A stretch of 64,000 bases of DNA from Polytrichum commune (Eukaryota > Streptophyta > Polytrichopsida > Polytrichales > Polytrichaceae): positions 67,719,554-67,783,553 of the forward strand of contig OX485803.1 in assembly GCA_950295325.1 (NCBI GenBank), written 5' to 3'. Positions 23,683-35,053 of this stretch are shown here, one piece after another; positions within the stretch are counted from its first letter, which is position 1, and each line of letters opens with the position of its first letter. The notes under the pieces are model-generated. The model saw only the letters and a list, made by a program, of their open reading frames with translations, was not told the DNA's origin and did no database searches. Position numbers and translations under genes: made by a program.

Positions 23683-24504
23683 TTATTCTGGAAACTTGGG
23701 AACAGGTGGGGTCATGTGTGTGACTTCTGGGCGGCATTTGGTGACTGCACAAAGTTGGGCCTGCATTGATGTGTAGAAGGTATGCAACATTGGGTGTTTG
23801 GTCTTCAAACAACATTCTCTTCCTGTGCGCACAATAACTCGATGCAAGTTTTCCCACAAAACATAGGGCATGTCTACCTCCTTCCCTGCTAGTACAGCGA
23901 CTGGCACGTGATGGAACCCTATTTGTTTGTAAAGGAGGTTGGTATGAGTGTGGGCATGTCTGGGTTTTTTGCCAATTTCTGGGTAAATTTCGTGGTTTCT
24001 CCAAGAAAATTTGTCGTAGACCAACAAAGGGGCTATGGCAGACTGAAGGCTTGACAATACAGCGGGAACAACAACTACTGCCTCAGAGGAGGAAGGGCCA
24101 ATCCTTGGCTGAGTAGGGCGAAGAGTCTTCACTGGGTCCATCCTGGAAGACCCCAACGAAAATGGGTAGCCAATGCAATCCAACATCTCTTCAACCACCA
24201 TAGAAGCTTCATACTCATGCAACAGTGCCTTCATGGCTTTCAATTGGGTGTGGAGCTTTTTGTTAACATGCGCCAGCTCACGCCCAACCGCGACCAACTC
24301 ACGCTCAAGCTCATCACCCTCCAATGTTGACATTCCAATGTCAACAAGTAACTACAAAACAGACTTAGGAATTGTGCAATGAATCTCATCCATAAACCCA
24401 GAAGCCAGAATGTGTTGCTTCCAAATGAGTTCCGAAACCTCGACCTCACTCACAAACAATCCAACCTTGTAGGTGTTGAGCGCCAGGATGGGCGGCTCCA
24501 ACAT
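23683..24504 (-). CDS. Unrecognised 273-codon frame with one in-frame stop
   Basis: An ATG at 24504 (MLEPPILALNTYKVGLFVSE) opens a frame to 23683, interrupted once by TAG at 24354-24352. Downstream of the stop the frame can restart at 24333 for 216 codons. The stop sits in SVL-stop-LLVDIG, where CAG (Gln) to TAG is a simple explanation. Residues 58-95 are heptad-like (GDELERELVAVGRELAHVNK). No domain is recognised. It lies 1.7 kb from, and divergent to, the TNP2 transposase, so it may be another CACTA gene. Confidence 0.4.
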
Positions 24505-24689
24505 TGCTTCTCTCTTTAAACTTGGCCATAACTTAGGTTTTCAAAATGAATAGGTTAGAAGATTTAGGGTTTGGATGGGCACAATGGCAGGTGTGACTGT
24601 GTGGGCAACCACCACCTCCAGACCACTCCCACAGTTGAAGGCAACGGACCCAAATATGCCCCAACTACAAAATGGAATTATAACCCAAC

Positions 24690-25259
24690 TTACATTTCAG
24701 ATTTTTGCTGCAATAGGAGTTGAAATTGTTTGTGGACCTTCGCTACTTGACGATCACGCTGGGCCTCGTAGCTTTCCTCCCCTCCCACAATCCCCCCCTT
24801 TTCCCTACTACTAGCCCCTTCCTGCATGTCCCAGCTCCTTCCTCCCTCTCTGTAGTTCCCACTCTGTGTTGCTTCCTCCTCGTACTTGCTCCCCCCAGGT
24901 GATGAGGTCGACGTGCCTGCCGTGCCAACCAAGCTGTCTGCACATGGCGACCTTCGATCAGTGCTGATCTCCAGCAACACACCGTTCTGTCGGCCTGCTG
25001 CTCCCTGCTCCAAGCCGCCTGCGCTCTCCCTTACTCCGACCTTTTTCCTTTTTCCGCCGTGTTGGCTACCACTTCCCCCCGCCTTCTTCCTACCTCTCCC
25101 TTCAGCCTCCTCTCTCCCGACCCCCGTACTCTTGCATTGCACTGCCGACTCTAGAGTCCATCGAACTATGCTGAAGCAAGATCCCCCTTTCAAAATGGGT
25201 TGACAGTCCATTAGCAAACCAGCGAGCGTAGCCAAACTGGCCATACCCAACACACCCAC
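24690..25259 (-). CDS. Unrecognised 189-codon ORF, Gly/Arg/Gln-rich
   Basis: The minus-strand frame has strong purine bias (the plus strand is a run of C/T-rich sequence at 24770-25100), so length alone is weak evidence. The middle is rich in Gly, Glu, Arg and Lys; the end is QVAKVHKQFQLLLQQKSEM. Base composition differs from its neighbours. I recognise no family, and it could be a low-complexity open frame rather than a gene. Confidence 0.25.
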   Translation of the reverse strand: MGVLGMASLATLAGLLMDCQPILKGGSCFSIVRWTLESAVQCKSTGVGREEAEGRGRKKAGGSGSQHGGKRKKVGVRESAGGLEQGAAGRQNGVLLEISTDRRSPCADSLVGTAGTSTSSPGGSKYEEEATQSGNYREGGRSWDMQEGASSREKGGIVGGEESYEAQRDRQVAKVHKQFQLLLQQKSEM

Positions 25260-26234
25260 TCCTAACGCAGGAGACCTAAACCAACAACGCGGCCCAGCAC
25301 ATGGTTGAGGTGGGTAACACTCTCACTGTGCACTGGTGACTGTTACTGGCATGTGCAACCCTATGGGTAGACGTCCGCTACCCATGGGTTCCAGCACGAC
25401 AGGCCTCCTGCAATGCGATAAAAAAGTGGGGAGACGGCATGTCAAATAGCAATCATTGTTCAAATATAACTACACCCTAATGAATGTGAGAACATGAAAA
25501 TGAGCTCAGATTTGTGACAATCCAATGTCACGACCATACTTGGACTACCTGGCCTATTTGCATAAGATGTGGACTTCATCAGTGATTGCATTAGTGTGTC
25601 TGAAGTGGTTAGTGTTGACAACCATGAGCATATTTAGATGTTTTGGGTGTAGGCTCTCCCAACCAATTTGCCCATAAATTAACTTCCCACAATCCCCATA
25701 TGGGCTATAATTCAAGAACATTGGAGCCACCAACAGGCTTCATGCAATTGCTATACATGCAGAACGAGGTAGAATTCTGTTTTGGAAATCTTTTGTGAAG
25801 TATATGATGTTCAACGACAGGACTCATCATGTACATGGAGTTGCCACAATTGGTGTTAATGTGTCCACGTTCAAAGCTAAACAGTGAGGCCCAACAACCA
25901 AATACGAGCATATTTAAACCTATATAAAATGCATGATTTCATTTCAAAATGCCAACGTACGTAGATGTTGTGAACAAGGATATTCGCGCCACATGCTTCT
26001 GCCACTCCACACATGCCAAAGGATGAGGCTAGTGTAAACTGCCTTTGGTTATTCACATCTAGCAACATGCAGCCAGAAGGCATTATTTGCAGATACCGCG
26101 TGTATAGCAAAAACTCAATAGATGTCCAGAGGTGAATTGCAATTGGGCTATATTGTCTAATACAACATGCATCAGATTGCAGAGACATCCAGTAGACACG
26201 TACCACAACCCTCTGCACGGAGCTGGAGAACAAT
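25260..26234. other. Upstream region of the TNP2 transposase
   Basis: About 1 kb between the divergent minus-strand frames and the transposase ATG, where its promoter and leader should lie. Minus-strand ORFs reaching in from 26488 are antisense shadows of the transposase. No clear TATA box or repeat could be picked out. Confidence 0.35.
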
Positions 26235-29200
26235 ATGGGGGACCCAACGCCTCGACCACACCTGAGGGATCCCATACGGATAGCAGTGCGGGATGAAAAG
26301 TTGTGGCGACGAGAGTCGGCAATGTATGCAGCCCACCGCATAAAATTGGTGCCTTGCCCTTGCAAAGTTTGCAAAGGGAGCAAGAAACACATGGCAACAA
26401 ACAAAGTTGAAAGCCACCTCATGACAAATGGGAGACACCACTCATTTAGAAAATGGAGAGGCCCTGGTCCAAGGGACGACTCTGACAATGAATGGGATAG
26501 CCATATTCGCGGAGGCGGACATCTGCTTGCACGGCTCCCAATAGATGAAAATGTTGGATTGGAAAGGTTGTTTCATAATGTGAATGCTGTCCATGCGAAT
26601 GGTGTTCCCCCACCCGAAGAACCTAATGCTCCACCTCCGGTAGAAGAAGATAACCTCCCAGATATGATGGCAAACTGTGAAGACCCAGAGTTCGCTAATC
26701 ATGTAATGGATGTTGTGCAGCAAGCACAGACTATGGTAGAGGATGTGCAGGCACAACCAGACTCCATAGCAGAGCACGACAATGTGGTTGCAGATAATGA
26801 TGGAAATGAACCCCTCTCTGCACCTGGCACACCCGAAATGACGGACGAAGGGACGGGGCCAGGAGACATACCAATGGATGCAGTGGAGGATTTAAATCTA
26901 ACAGAGGTGTTGTTGTCGTGCCACCCTTTGTTTCCGAATGCATCTGTAACGAAGCTTGCGGCCACCATGCTCATCATGACAATATGCACAATTCATGGTG
27001 TAAACAACAAATTTGTGGATGAATTACTATATCTTTTGAGCAAGTACATTCTGCCCCATCCGAATTCATTGCCTTTGAACATGTACCATGCTAGAGTGCT
27101 TGTGGAGAAGGTCAGTCATAGCTATGAGAGCATACATGCATGCAAAAATGGATGTGTGTTGTTCCAAGGGAATGCATACAATGATTTAACAGAATGTCCA
27201 GTGTGTAATGCAAATCGATTCAAAGCATGTGGAAGGTCACAAGTGCCGGTGAGCGTTCTGAGACACTTCCCTCTGATACCCCGACTAGTCAGATGGTACA
27301 AGTCACCGAGAATAGCAAAAATGTTGAGGTGGGCTCACCTGAACAAATCCAGCGATGGCAAAATGCACGGTGTTCACGACTCCCCAGCGTGGCGTGCAAT
27401 CGACACAAAGTTTCCGTCCTTTGCTAGAGGTTTCCGAAACATCCGCATGGCATTGTCAGCAGATGGTTTCAACCCATTTTCATCCCTTCTATGCCAATGG
27501 TCCACTTGGCCTGTATTTGTATTCATATACAATTTGCCTCCTTGGATGACCACAAAACGTTTTTTTGTCATCCATGTCTTACTCATTCCAGGAAAACATT
27601 CACCCAATGGAGGCAACATTGATGTGTACATGAAGCCTGTTATAGATCAATTGAAACAACTTTGGTGGCCTGGTGTGTGGGCAGACGACCACAGCATATC
27701 CCCAGAACTCACGCGCAGGTTTAGACTCTGAGGTTGCTTGATGTGGACAATCAATGATTGGCCAGGCTATGGCCTCCTATCTGGTATGGCGCATGCCGGC
27801 TACGCTGGCTGCCCCCCCTGCGGGCCAGAGGTGACCTCAAGATACTCTAGGGAGTTGCATAAATGTTTGTACACTGGCTCACGACGCTGGTTGCGATCAA
27901 GGCAACACCCTTACAGAAGACCAAATTACAGTGCAACGTTTGGAAACGAAACAGAATCGCGGGCGCAGCCCAAAAGGCCAACAACGACAGAGATACTGGA
28001 AAGGGCAGAAGAGTATAAGAAATGGCTAGAGTCTGGCAATGTGGCGGGAGGAGAGCTTGATCCCTCAAGGTGGCACGGTGTCAAGAGAAGATCGTGTTTC
28101 TTTGACTTACCATATTTCAAGGTAGGTCCACAACACAGTACGTATGCATCAGATTCAAGGGTGAACTAACAGGGGCTGCACATTAAGAGAGGTTGTGAAA
28201 AAACAACATAGAGTTGATATTAACTTGCAACATGATGTATGTGCAGCACTTTCTTGTGCGGCATTGCACAGACGTTATGCACGTGGAGAAGAATGTTTGC
28301 GAAAATGTGGTGAAGACAATCCTCGGAGAGAAAGACACAATTGCATCCAGACGAGACATGGAAGCAACAGGAGTCCGCGAAGAACTATGGCTGGTTAAGA
28401 CGACCAATGCCCGAGGAAAGACGAAGGTTATAAAGCCTGTAGCACCGTACGTACTGAATGATGTGGACCTCCCCATATTCATGTCCAGACTAGCAGCCCT
28501 TCAGGTGCCTTCTGGATATTGCGGTGCCATTGCAAAGCATATAACACTCAGGAAACTGAGCGGGATGAAGGCGCATGACTGGCACATTGTCATGCAACAG
28601 TTACTGCCATTGTGCACAAGGGGTCTCTTGGACCGCGGGCCTCGCACAGCAATCATGAGACTGTCGCGCGTTTTTAGAAGAATTTGCGCTAAAGTCATAG
28701 ACCCCACCGACATGGTCAACCTCAAAGAGGACGTTGCAGTTACAATGTCAATGCTCGAGATTCACATGCCTCCGAGTTTTTTCGACGTTATGTCACACCT
28801 GGTGATACACCTCGTGGAGGAGCTGGAGCTGTGTGGGCCCGTACACACACGCTGGATGTACAGTGTTGAGTGAATGAACAAGGTTTTAAAAGGGTACGTC
28901 AACAATATGGCCAGGCCAGAGGCATGCATGGCAAAATCGCATGTGCTGGAAGAGGCAATTGGACTGGTGGCCGAGTTTATGACTGACTATGAGCCACTGC
29001 ATCGCAATGTGTGGACAGAGGAGGCTAGCGCAAGGATTACCGGGGAGGTTCTGGAAGGAGCTGGAACCACATCTGTTATCACACCCTATATGAGAGACAT
29101 TGCACATGAGTACCTGCTTCTAAATCGCACATCATTCCAGCCACTGTGTAGGTATGCGAGAAACATAATCCTAAACTCCATTATCGGTTCATCTAAAAGA

Positions 29201-30140
29201 ATGCACCAGAAGTGGTAATGTCAGACGGGAACGAAGGCAACATTGATGGCAGACTTTTTGTCCAGTGCCAGTATGATCGAAACATCTTTTTGTTATGATG
29301 TAAGCTTCAATTGCCATATTGTGGTCCTGGAACAGAGAATATGTTGTAGCCCGGGCAGAGTTCGAGGGTGCAGTTCCCCTGGACACACCCCTTGGTGCAT
29401 TTCCTAGTCTGGCCGTGTGGATAAGAGAAGCTGTGCGAAAGCTAGCAAGTCGGCAAGAAGGCCTGCCAGATGCAGACATGAGAAAACTATCAGTGCCCCC
29501 TAAGCTGGTGTCAAAATTGTACTCAAGGATGCAGGCGTACGGTAACCATTACCGCTGCGATGATGGATCATCGGCTGGAATGGTAAGCTATGACTGTGGT
29601 GTGGCGTCAATCTTGAAAACGCAAGGTTCTACAATAGGAGGTGTGATGGGCCAAATACACTACGTAGGTGTTTTGAAACACATTCGAGTTATGGACTATG
29701 GGAAAGTTATCACACCCATTACCTTAATGGAATGCGATTGGGTTCGCCATGGTGTGGACGAAATGGGAGAGCCCACATACAAAAGAGATGAATATGGTTT
29801 CCTCTTGGCCAACTTTTCTTGCGTGCTGGAGCATCCAGATGACCCATTTGTATTGCCATCCTAGGTCCAACAGGTTTTCTACGCTGATGCAGAGAGCAGT
29901 GGACCCTGGCGTGTTGTACTAAACAGCGAGGCAAGGTCCAGGAGGTCTCTGGCGTCCGACTACGAGGAGTTTATAAATACTCGAGTGTGTGTGCCAACAC
30001 TAGAGGCCGAAACCTTGCTGGCCCCCACATCCCACATTCCGAACATGGTGGGTGGTATAACATTGTGTGAAAGAGACGCAGAGCTCGCATTAGCACCTTT
30101 GCTGAGGGGAGAATTTGGCAACATATCCGATGAGGACTGA
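26235..30140 (+). pseudogene. CACTA (En/Spm) TNP2-type transposase
   Basis: ATG at 26235. Residues 1-100 resemble the transposase-associated domain (CPCKVCKG, then SHLMTNGRHHSFRKW). An acidic linker follows, then the TNP2 domain (PF02992): ECPVCNANRFK, GVHDSPAWRAID, ALSADGFNPFSS and IYNLPPWM, then WTINDWPGYGLLSG. A GT-AG intron at 28122-28246 joins LPYFK to HFLVRHCTDVMHVEKNVC in frame. The DUF4218-like part (HLVEELELCGPVHTRWMY) and DUF4216-like part (VLEHPDDPFVLPS, QVFYADAESSGPWRVVLNSE) follow. In-frame stops at 27729 (TGA), 28871 (TGA) and 29862 (TAG) fall where family members have Arg, Arg and Gln. The junction near 29215-29335 looks like a second intron that I could not resolve. The protein would be DNA-cutting, but this copy is dead unless the stops are bypassed. 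Confidence 0.85.
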
Positions 30141-30479
30141 AGGTTTCCATGCGTCGTGGAATGGAGGACTTGTGGCCATGTATGTTGTATATCCGACAGA
30201 GGGTGAGTGCCAAAAAACCCAAACACAGGCTCTGTGGATTGACTATTGACCTTGGAATCCCTCGAGGCAGGACCGCTGGCAACTGGAAGCAGAAAGCGAA
30301 GAGGAAGAAATCACGGGCAGGAGGCTCCTACACACAAACAACACTGCATGCACACAATGATCTGCACACTGACTTCAACCCTCCTGTGGGCAGTAGAAGT
30401 TGCAAAATGTAGGACAAATAGGGTTGTAAGGCCCAATTCTGGGAGTTTTGACAGAACACATATTAAGTATGGCCCCCTA
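30141..30479. other. 3' flank of transposase
   Basis: Contains a short plus-strand frame from 30149 with a very basic stretch (GNWKQKAKRKKSRAGG), possibly a terminal exon of the transposase gene, but no splice evidence ties it to the gene. Confidence 0.3.
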
Positions 30480-31125
30480 CATGAATACATATTCAAATTG
30501 CCAGCCACATGTACATAACCCGCCTCAAAATTGCACCAATTCAGAAGGCACCTAAACTCGTTGTATGCAAGAGAAGATTATACTAGCTTGTACAATAAAC
30601 CACCCTGCCCATACATGTACATAAGTCAGCTGACAAGCACACAAATTCACAAGGCAAACAAACCCGATGTGAGCATCAGAGATGGATACTTTCACATCCA
30701 ATAGGAGGGCGTGTGAATATGCGATAGAACTTGGTCCAAAATCACACCAATTCAGAAGGCATGCAAACCCGCCGTATGCATCAGAAGAACATACTTTCAT
30801 ATCCAATACAACAATGTGCCGATACACGTACATAACTCGGCTCCAAACCACAATATTTCATCAGGCACCCAACCCCATTGTGTGCATGAGAAGAGGATAC
30901 TCACCTATCCAGTAAAACAACTTGCAATCACATGTACATAAGCCGACCCAAAATCGTGCCAATTTAGAAGGCAATTAACTAAACCCACTATAGGCATCAG
31001 AGGAGGCAACTAAACCCACCATGTGCATCAGAAGATGACACCGACTTATGCAATAAAACAACCCCCTAACACATGTACATAAGTGGACTTGAAATCCGCA
31101 CCAATCCAGAAGGCGATCAGAAGTT
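30480..31125. repeat. Tandem array E, ~105-bp units
   Basis: About six diverged units with blocks CACATGTACATAA, CACCAATTCAGAAGGCA, AAACCCGCCGTATGCATCAG, AGATACTTTCATATCC and CAATAAACCACCCTGCCC. Block order matches arrays A, C and D. It lies just 3' of the TNP2 gene, where CACTA elements usually have their subterminal repeats. Confidence 0.8.
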
Positions 31126-31737
31126 CCAAAATTGCAGAATTCGACAAAAAAAAAAAACCAGCAACGACTGTCTGCTAACCAAGCTAAGCGAACTGGAGGC
31201 TAGAGGACTAAGCGAACGAACAAGTCAGCAGGTCCTAAGTATGAGCGGTTCCAGAGTCTGAGCATGAAGCAGCCAGTAGCATGCAGCAATGACCACTCCC
31301 AAGTGTATGCAACAATGTTGGCCATAGTCTTCGATCAAGTAGCAGTCCAAGAGTATTCGAGAGGAAAGGTGTAAGACTCTCACTATATACGTGCTTCTGA
31401 GGCCTGACCCAAACAATATGGGTTAAAGCCGCCAGTCAGTGCCTCATTTTTCACCTACGACTGCTCGCTCATTTCGCCCATCCCTTCCATTTCATACTGC
31501 GAAGGTCTCACCAAGTTACGCACTATAACAGATCACACAGGACTATTGTTTTGACATAGAGGAATTTTCTATTAAAGAAGTTCCAACCTCACCCAACTAA
31601 CTGGAGGGGGCGCAGTTATAACATGGAGTTTGAGGCACATGATCAGCTATTGCCCCCAACTTCTATGAAAGAGTCACTCTCCCTCACGCAGAGGAACACC
31701 CAAAAATTTGCCCACCACCCCCCCCCCAATTAGGCTG
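31126..31737. other. Unassigned spacer with A-run and C-run
   Basis: An A-run near 31145-31158 and a C-run near 31717-31728 frame about 0.6 kb of sequence without a recognisable gene or repeat. Confidence 0.35.
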
Positions 31738-32982
31738 CACTACTAGAATACAGGGCATGCGACAGCATGCGCCTGAACCATGTTTTTGTGCATGTTCCAC
31801 CTAGTGCACTACAATGGAACACGTGTAACGCGAGGTTGTTGGCGACCACTTGAGAAGAACCACAAACGTAATTGCAGCTGTCATGCACACGTGTTTGTAT
31901 GTATGTGCAGCGCACAATCAGAAACAAAGATATGTGGCTGCGTTTCAGAATGTTGTACATGCATGCAGGCCAGTAACAACAGAGCTTATGCGACTGCATT
32001 TGTGCAGTGTGGCCCAAAATGCACATATACCGTCAATGCGCATACACCGTTAATGCGCATTCGTTGGAACTGCGTGTGCATGATTTATGCGCACAGACAT
32101 CATTGCAACATCACTGGTGCGCCGACTCGGCCATATGCAACAATTCTGCACACAATTTAATACGTTCATTCCATCATACATAAGCGATCAAAAGACGTCT
32201 ATCAATTCACGGATCGTAGCTGCCAATGCTCTTAGCACTGTAGAAGGCCACCATGTGCACAAGTGCTTAGAGCGCGATCACATACACGGCCATTGCGCAA
32301 ACAACGTGAATGCCGATCACACATCAACGCAACCATAACCAACAACGCCCACATACACACATATAGGACATGTGTTCACATAATTCCCGCACAATTTCCT
32401 GGCACCATTCCTTACGAACATGGAGAGACATGCACAAAGCGCGGCTAAAAGCTCCTACTCAATGCCATCCATCCTCAACAATGGCAGAACACACAGGTTT
32501 TGTATGCCCTTCATAGTGCACAATGCCGCAATGTGCACAATGATGCAATGTGCAGAATTCGCTCCATACGCGATCGCATCCACGATCATTGTACACGAAA
32601 AGCTTATGCAACACACTGAACCGGAGATTAAGGACATGGAATGTCTTCCAAAAATGTTGCAAACTATCAGTGGAATGTGGACAAAATTCTGCAGTGACGC
32701 AAACCCTGTATTGTAGCAATGCTGACGACTCAACTGGGCAAGAAAACAAAGCATATAGATAGACGCCATCATGGAACCCCATATTGGACAACCAATCAGA
32801 AACTTCCCGTCGAATGTAAAAGAATATCCCACAAAAACAACCTTTTGGTCTACAGGTATCTAGGCGAATCTCCTCGAGGGCGAGAAGCAGAGGCATGGAA
32901 ATCCCGAAACACTGCAAGCATACATGTGGACAACAACATTAGTGCAAATTTTGACAATTACCATATAGAATACATGCACTTC

Positions 32983-34365
32983 CTAGAGGTAAATGCCATG
33001 CCACACAATATAAATGGGAGAGTGCACACACAAAAGCAAAATGCAGAGAAAACCAGGAGTGTGATACACACCGCACAATCCATGTCCATCGACGAGTGGT
33101 GGTGTGCCGTGGCTTGCAGAACCCAAATTAGGGAAGGTCATGTCATCACCCGCAAGGGCACCTTGCACAAAGGGTTGCAAAACAGTGCCAGAGCAATGCA
33201 GGTGTTCTTCCCCATCGCACACTAGTTCGCAATCGCTAACAAGAACGGTTTGGTTACCATACGAAACCCCAAACTCCACATCATAGAGGTCTCTCCCAGA
33301 TGACAAACAAGTGTAGTTTTCCAAAACATACCCAACTGCCCAAGTCTCTACAGATGTGCCCATAGCAAGTTGATTCACACACAGAAGTTTCATGGACGGT
33401 ATCCTGATAGCCTTCAAGCCACCTGGCCAAGGCTGGTGAAATTTTGCACACACGGGGTCTGCCAAACCATTGTCATCACCATGTGAGCATGTCTGTGGTG
33501 GATGAACTACCACAGGTGCACAACAACCATGTAATGCAACAAATCCAAGGGATGGGCAGAGACCGGCATGCCCTCCTGTAGATGCCAAATCAACAAGAAG
33601 TTGAGTTTTTGGGTGAGAAACAGGTATTTGCGACCCAAAGCATTGCAAGGACGCAAAGCAATCTTGTGCACCGCTATCATCGTTGCCCCCTCCTCCATGC
33701 AACAGAGGGTACTGACCAACAGTCCGCACCACTGGGCTTGTTGCAGATGAAACCTGTACTGAATGACCAGCAAGTGGTTGCACCAACGACCCTAAACCAT
33801 GTGCCAAGGAACCGTGGGTGGGCTGGTCTTCATCGTGGAGACACTTGCTCCCTTCGCCCACCAACAAAGGACGTCCTTGTCGAGGGAGCTCCATGAATTT
33901 AGACTTGGCATCCGCAAACACCACTGCTGGGATGCATCCAAGTTGTCCCTTCAATAATTGCCCATGGCATTGCATTGGCCGCGGACCAGAATCCAAAAAA
34001 TTCGCACCTTCTGGACAATTATTGGCGTTTGTGCTTTCATTCCCATTGAAACCTTCATGGAGAAAGTGGGTAACGTGCTTCGATATTGTTTTGCGAGCAC
34101 GATGACCTGGACTGGCCGCAAGAATTGCATATGCTGGCTTGGAGGACACACTACCCCAGTTGAAATGCCGTTTATTATGGGAAATTATTCGTGGTAGTGG
34201 CACATTGGGTGGCGACGCTGTGGGCCATCCATGGCGATGTGAGGAGGCTACAAGATGTGCATGGCACATGAGTGAAGCCAAGTCACAAACCCGACAAAAT
34301 TCCGCGAACTCATGTGCAGGGCTAAAATGATTCACAATTAAAAACCCTAAAGCCGAAATGGCCAC
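32983..34365 (-). CDS. Unrecognised 460-codon ORF
   Basis: The longest uninterrupted frame outside the known element genes. The product is rich in His, Cys, Gly and Ser, with no transmembrane pattern except a hydrophobic tail (CILLLCVHSPIYIVWHG). I recognise no catalytic or zinc-binding motif, and His/Cys spacing is irregular. Location between possible CACTA ends suggests an element-encoded accessory protein. No other frame here exceeds 105 codons, which favours this one, but a chance open frame in GC-richer DNA cannot be excluded. Confidence 0.4.
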   Translation of the reverse strand: MAISALGFLIVNHFSPAHEFAEFCRVCDLASLMCHAHLVASSHRHGWPTASPPNVPLPRIISHNKRHFNWGSVSSKPAYAILAASPGHRARKTISKHVTHFLHEGFNGNESTNANNCPEGANFLDSGPRPMQCHGQLLKGQLGCIPAVVFADAKSKFMELPRQGRPLLVGEGSKCLHDEDQPTHGSLAHGLGSLVQPLAGHSVQVSSATSPVVRTVGQYPLLHGGGGNDDSGAQDCFASLQCFGSQIPVSHPKTQLLVDLASTGGHAGLCPSLGFVALHGCCAPVVVHPPQTCSHGDDNGLADPVCAKFHQPWPGGLKAIRIPSMKLLCVNQLAMGTSVETWAVGYVLENYTCLSSGRDLYDVEFGVSYGNQTVLVSDCELVCDGEEHLHCSGTVLQPFVQGALAGDDMTFPNLGSASHGTPPLVDGHGLCGVYHTPGFLCILLLCVHSPIYIVWHGIYL

Positions 34366-34624
34366 AGTTCAAAATTAATTTGTTAATTCCAGACAATTGA
34401 ATGTAGCTATGGTACATGCGACAATTCCCAAACTCCTACACAATCACAGAAGATGAATGCAACTAAGCCACAATTGGAGTACAATATATGCAAGCTGCAC
34501 AACCAATCAGGAAGTTTTCGTGGGTCAAATATGGATGCCACATTGTAGTGTGCCCAAATGAATGATAAAGAACCACAGAAAACCCCACCTGCCATAGCCA
34601 AACCCGGAAGGGGCGCATTCCCAT

Positions 34625-35053
34625 ATGCCACGATTTCACAAGTCCCACTCAACAGAGGAACTGTTCGAAGGGCCATTTTGTGTACTGGGAACGCCTTGGT
34701 TCCACTTCCATGCGCAGACAGGCTGGTCCTCAAAGTCGCGGAGTACAACAGTGCATCCGAATCCCCCACATGTTTATGGCGGCAGCAGTTACAATCAGGC
34801 AGGTGGTCGCCATTTCCCATCGCGGCCTAAACCCACAATTCAGAAGGCAACGGAGGCCACAAACAAAGCTATTGCGGGTGAAGGCGATGTTCACTCTTGG
34901 CACACAAAGGGATTTGCAGAAACCAACACTTCCTGTGCACTCAGAATATCAGGGTTGCATGAAAAACAGTTCATATCTGGGCAACAACAGGTACTAGAAC
35001 CCCAAACAACCTCAAGGATGCAACTTTGCTCCTCGTATCCTCATGTGCACTAA
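34625..35053 (+). CDS. Unrecognised 142-codon ORF
   Basis: Plus-strand frame with a polar, Ser/Gln/His-rich product (for example PHVYGGSSYNQAGGRHFPS), compositionally like the Pro/Gly/Tyr-rich regions of CACTA accessory proteins. No family match is recognised and no splice sites were verified. Confidence 0.25.
   Translation: MPRFHKSHSTEELFEGPFCVLGTPWFHFHAQTGWSSKSRSTTVHPNPPHVYGGSSYNQAGGRHFPSRPKPTIQKATEATNKAIAGEGDVHSWHTKGFAETNTSCALRISGLHEKQFISGQQQVLEPQTTSRMQLCSSYPHVH

Noticed and set aside
25877-26488. A 203-codon minus-strand ORF
   Set aside because: It is antisense to the start of the TNP2 transposase, whose domains are recognisable on the plus strand.
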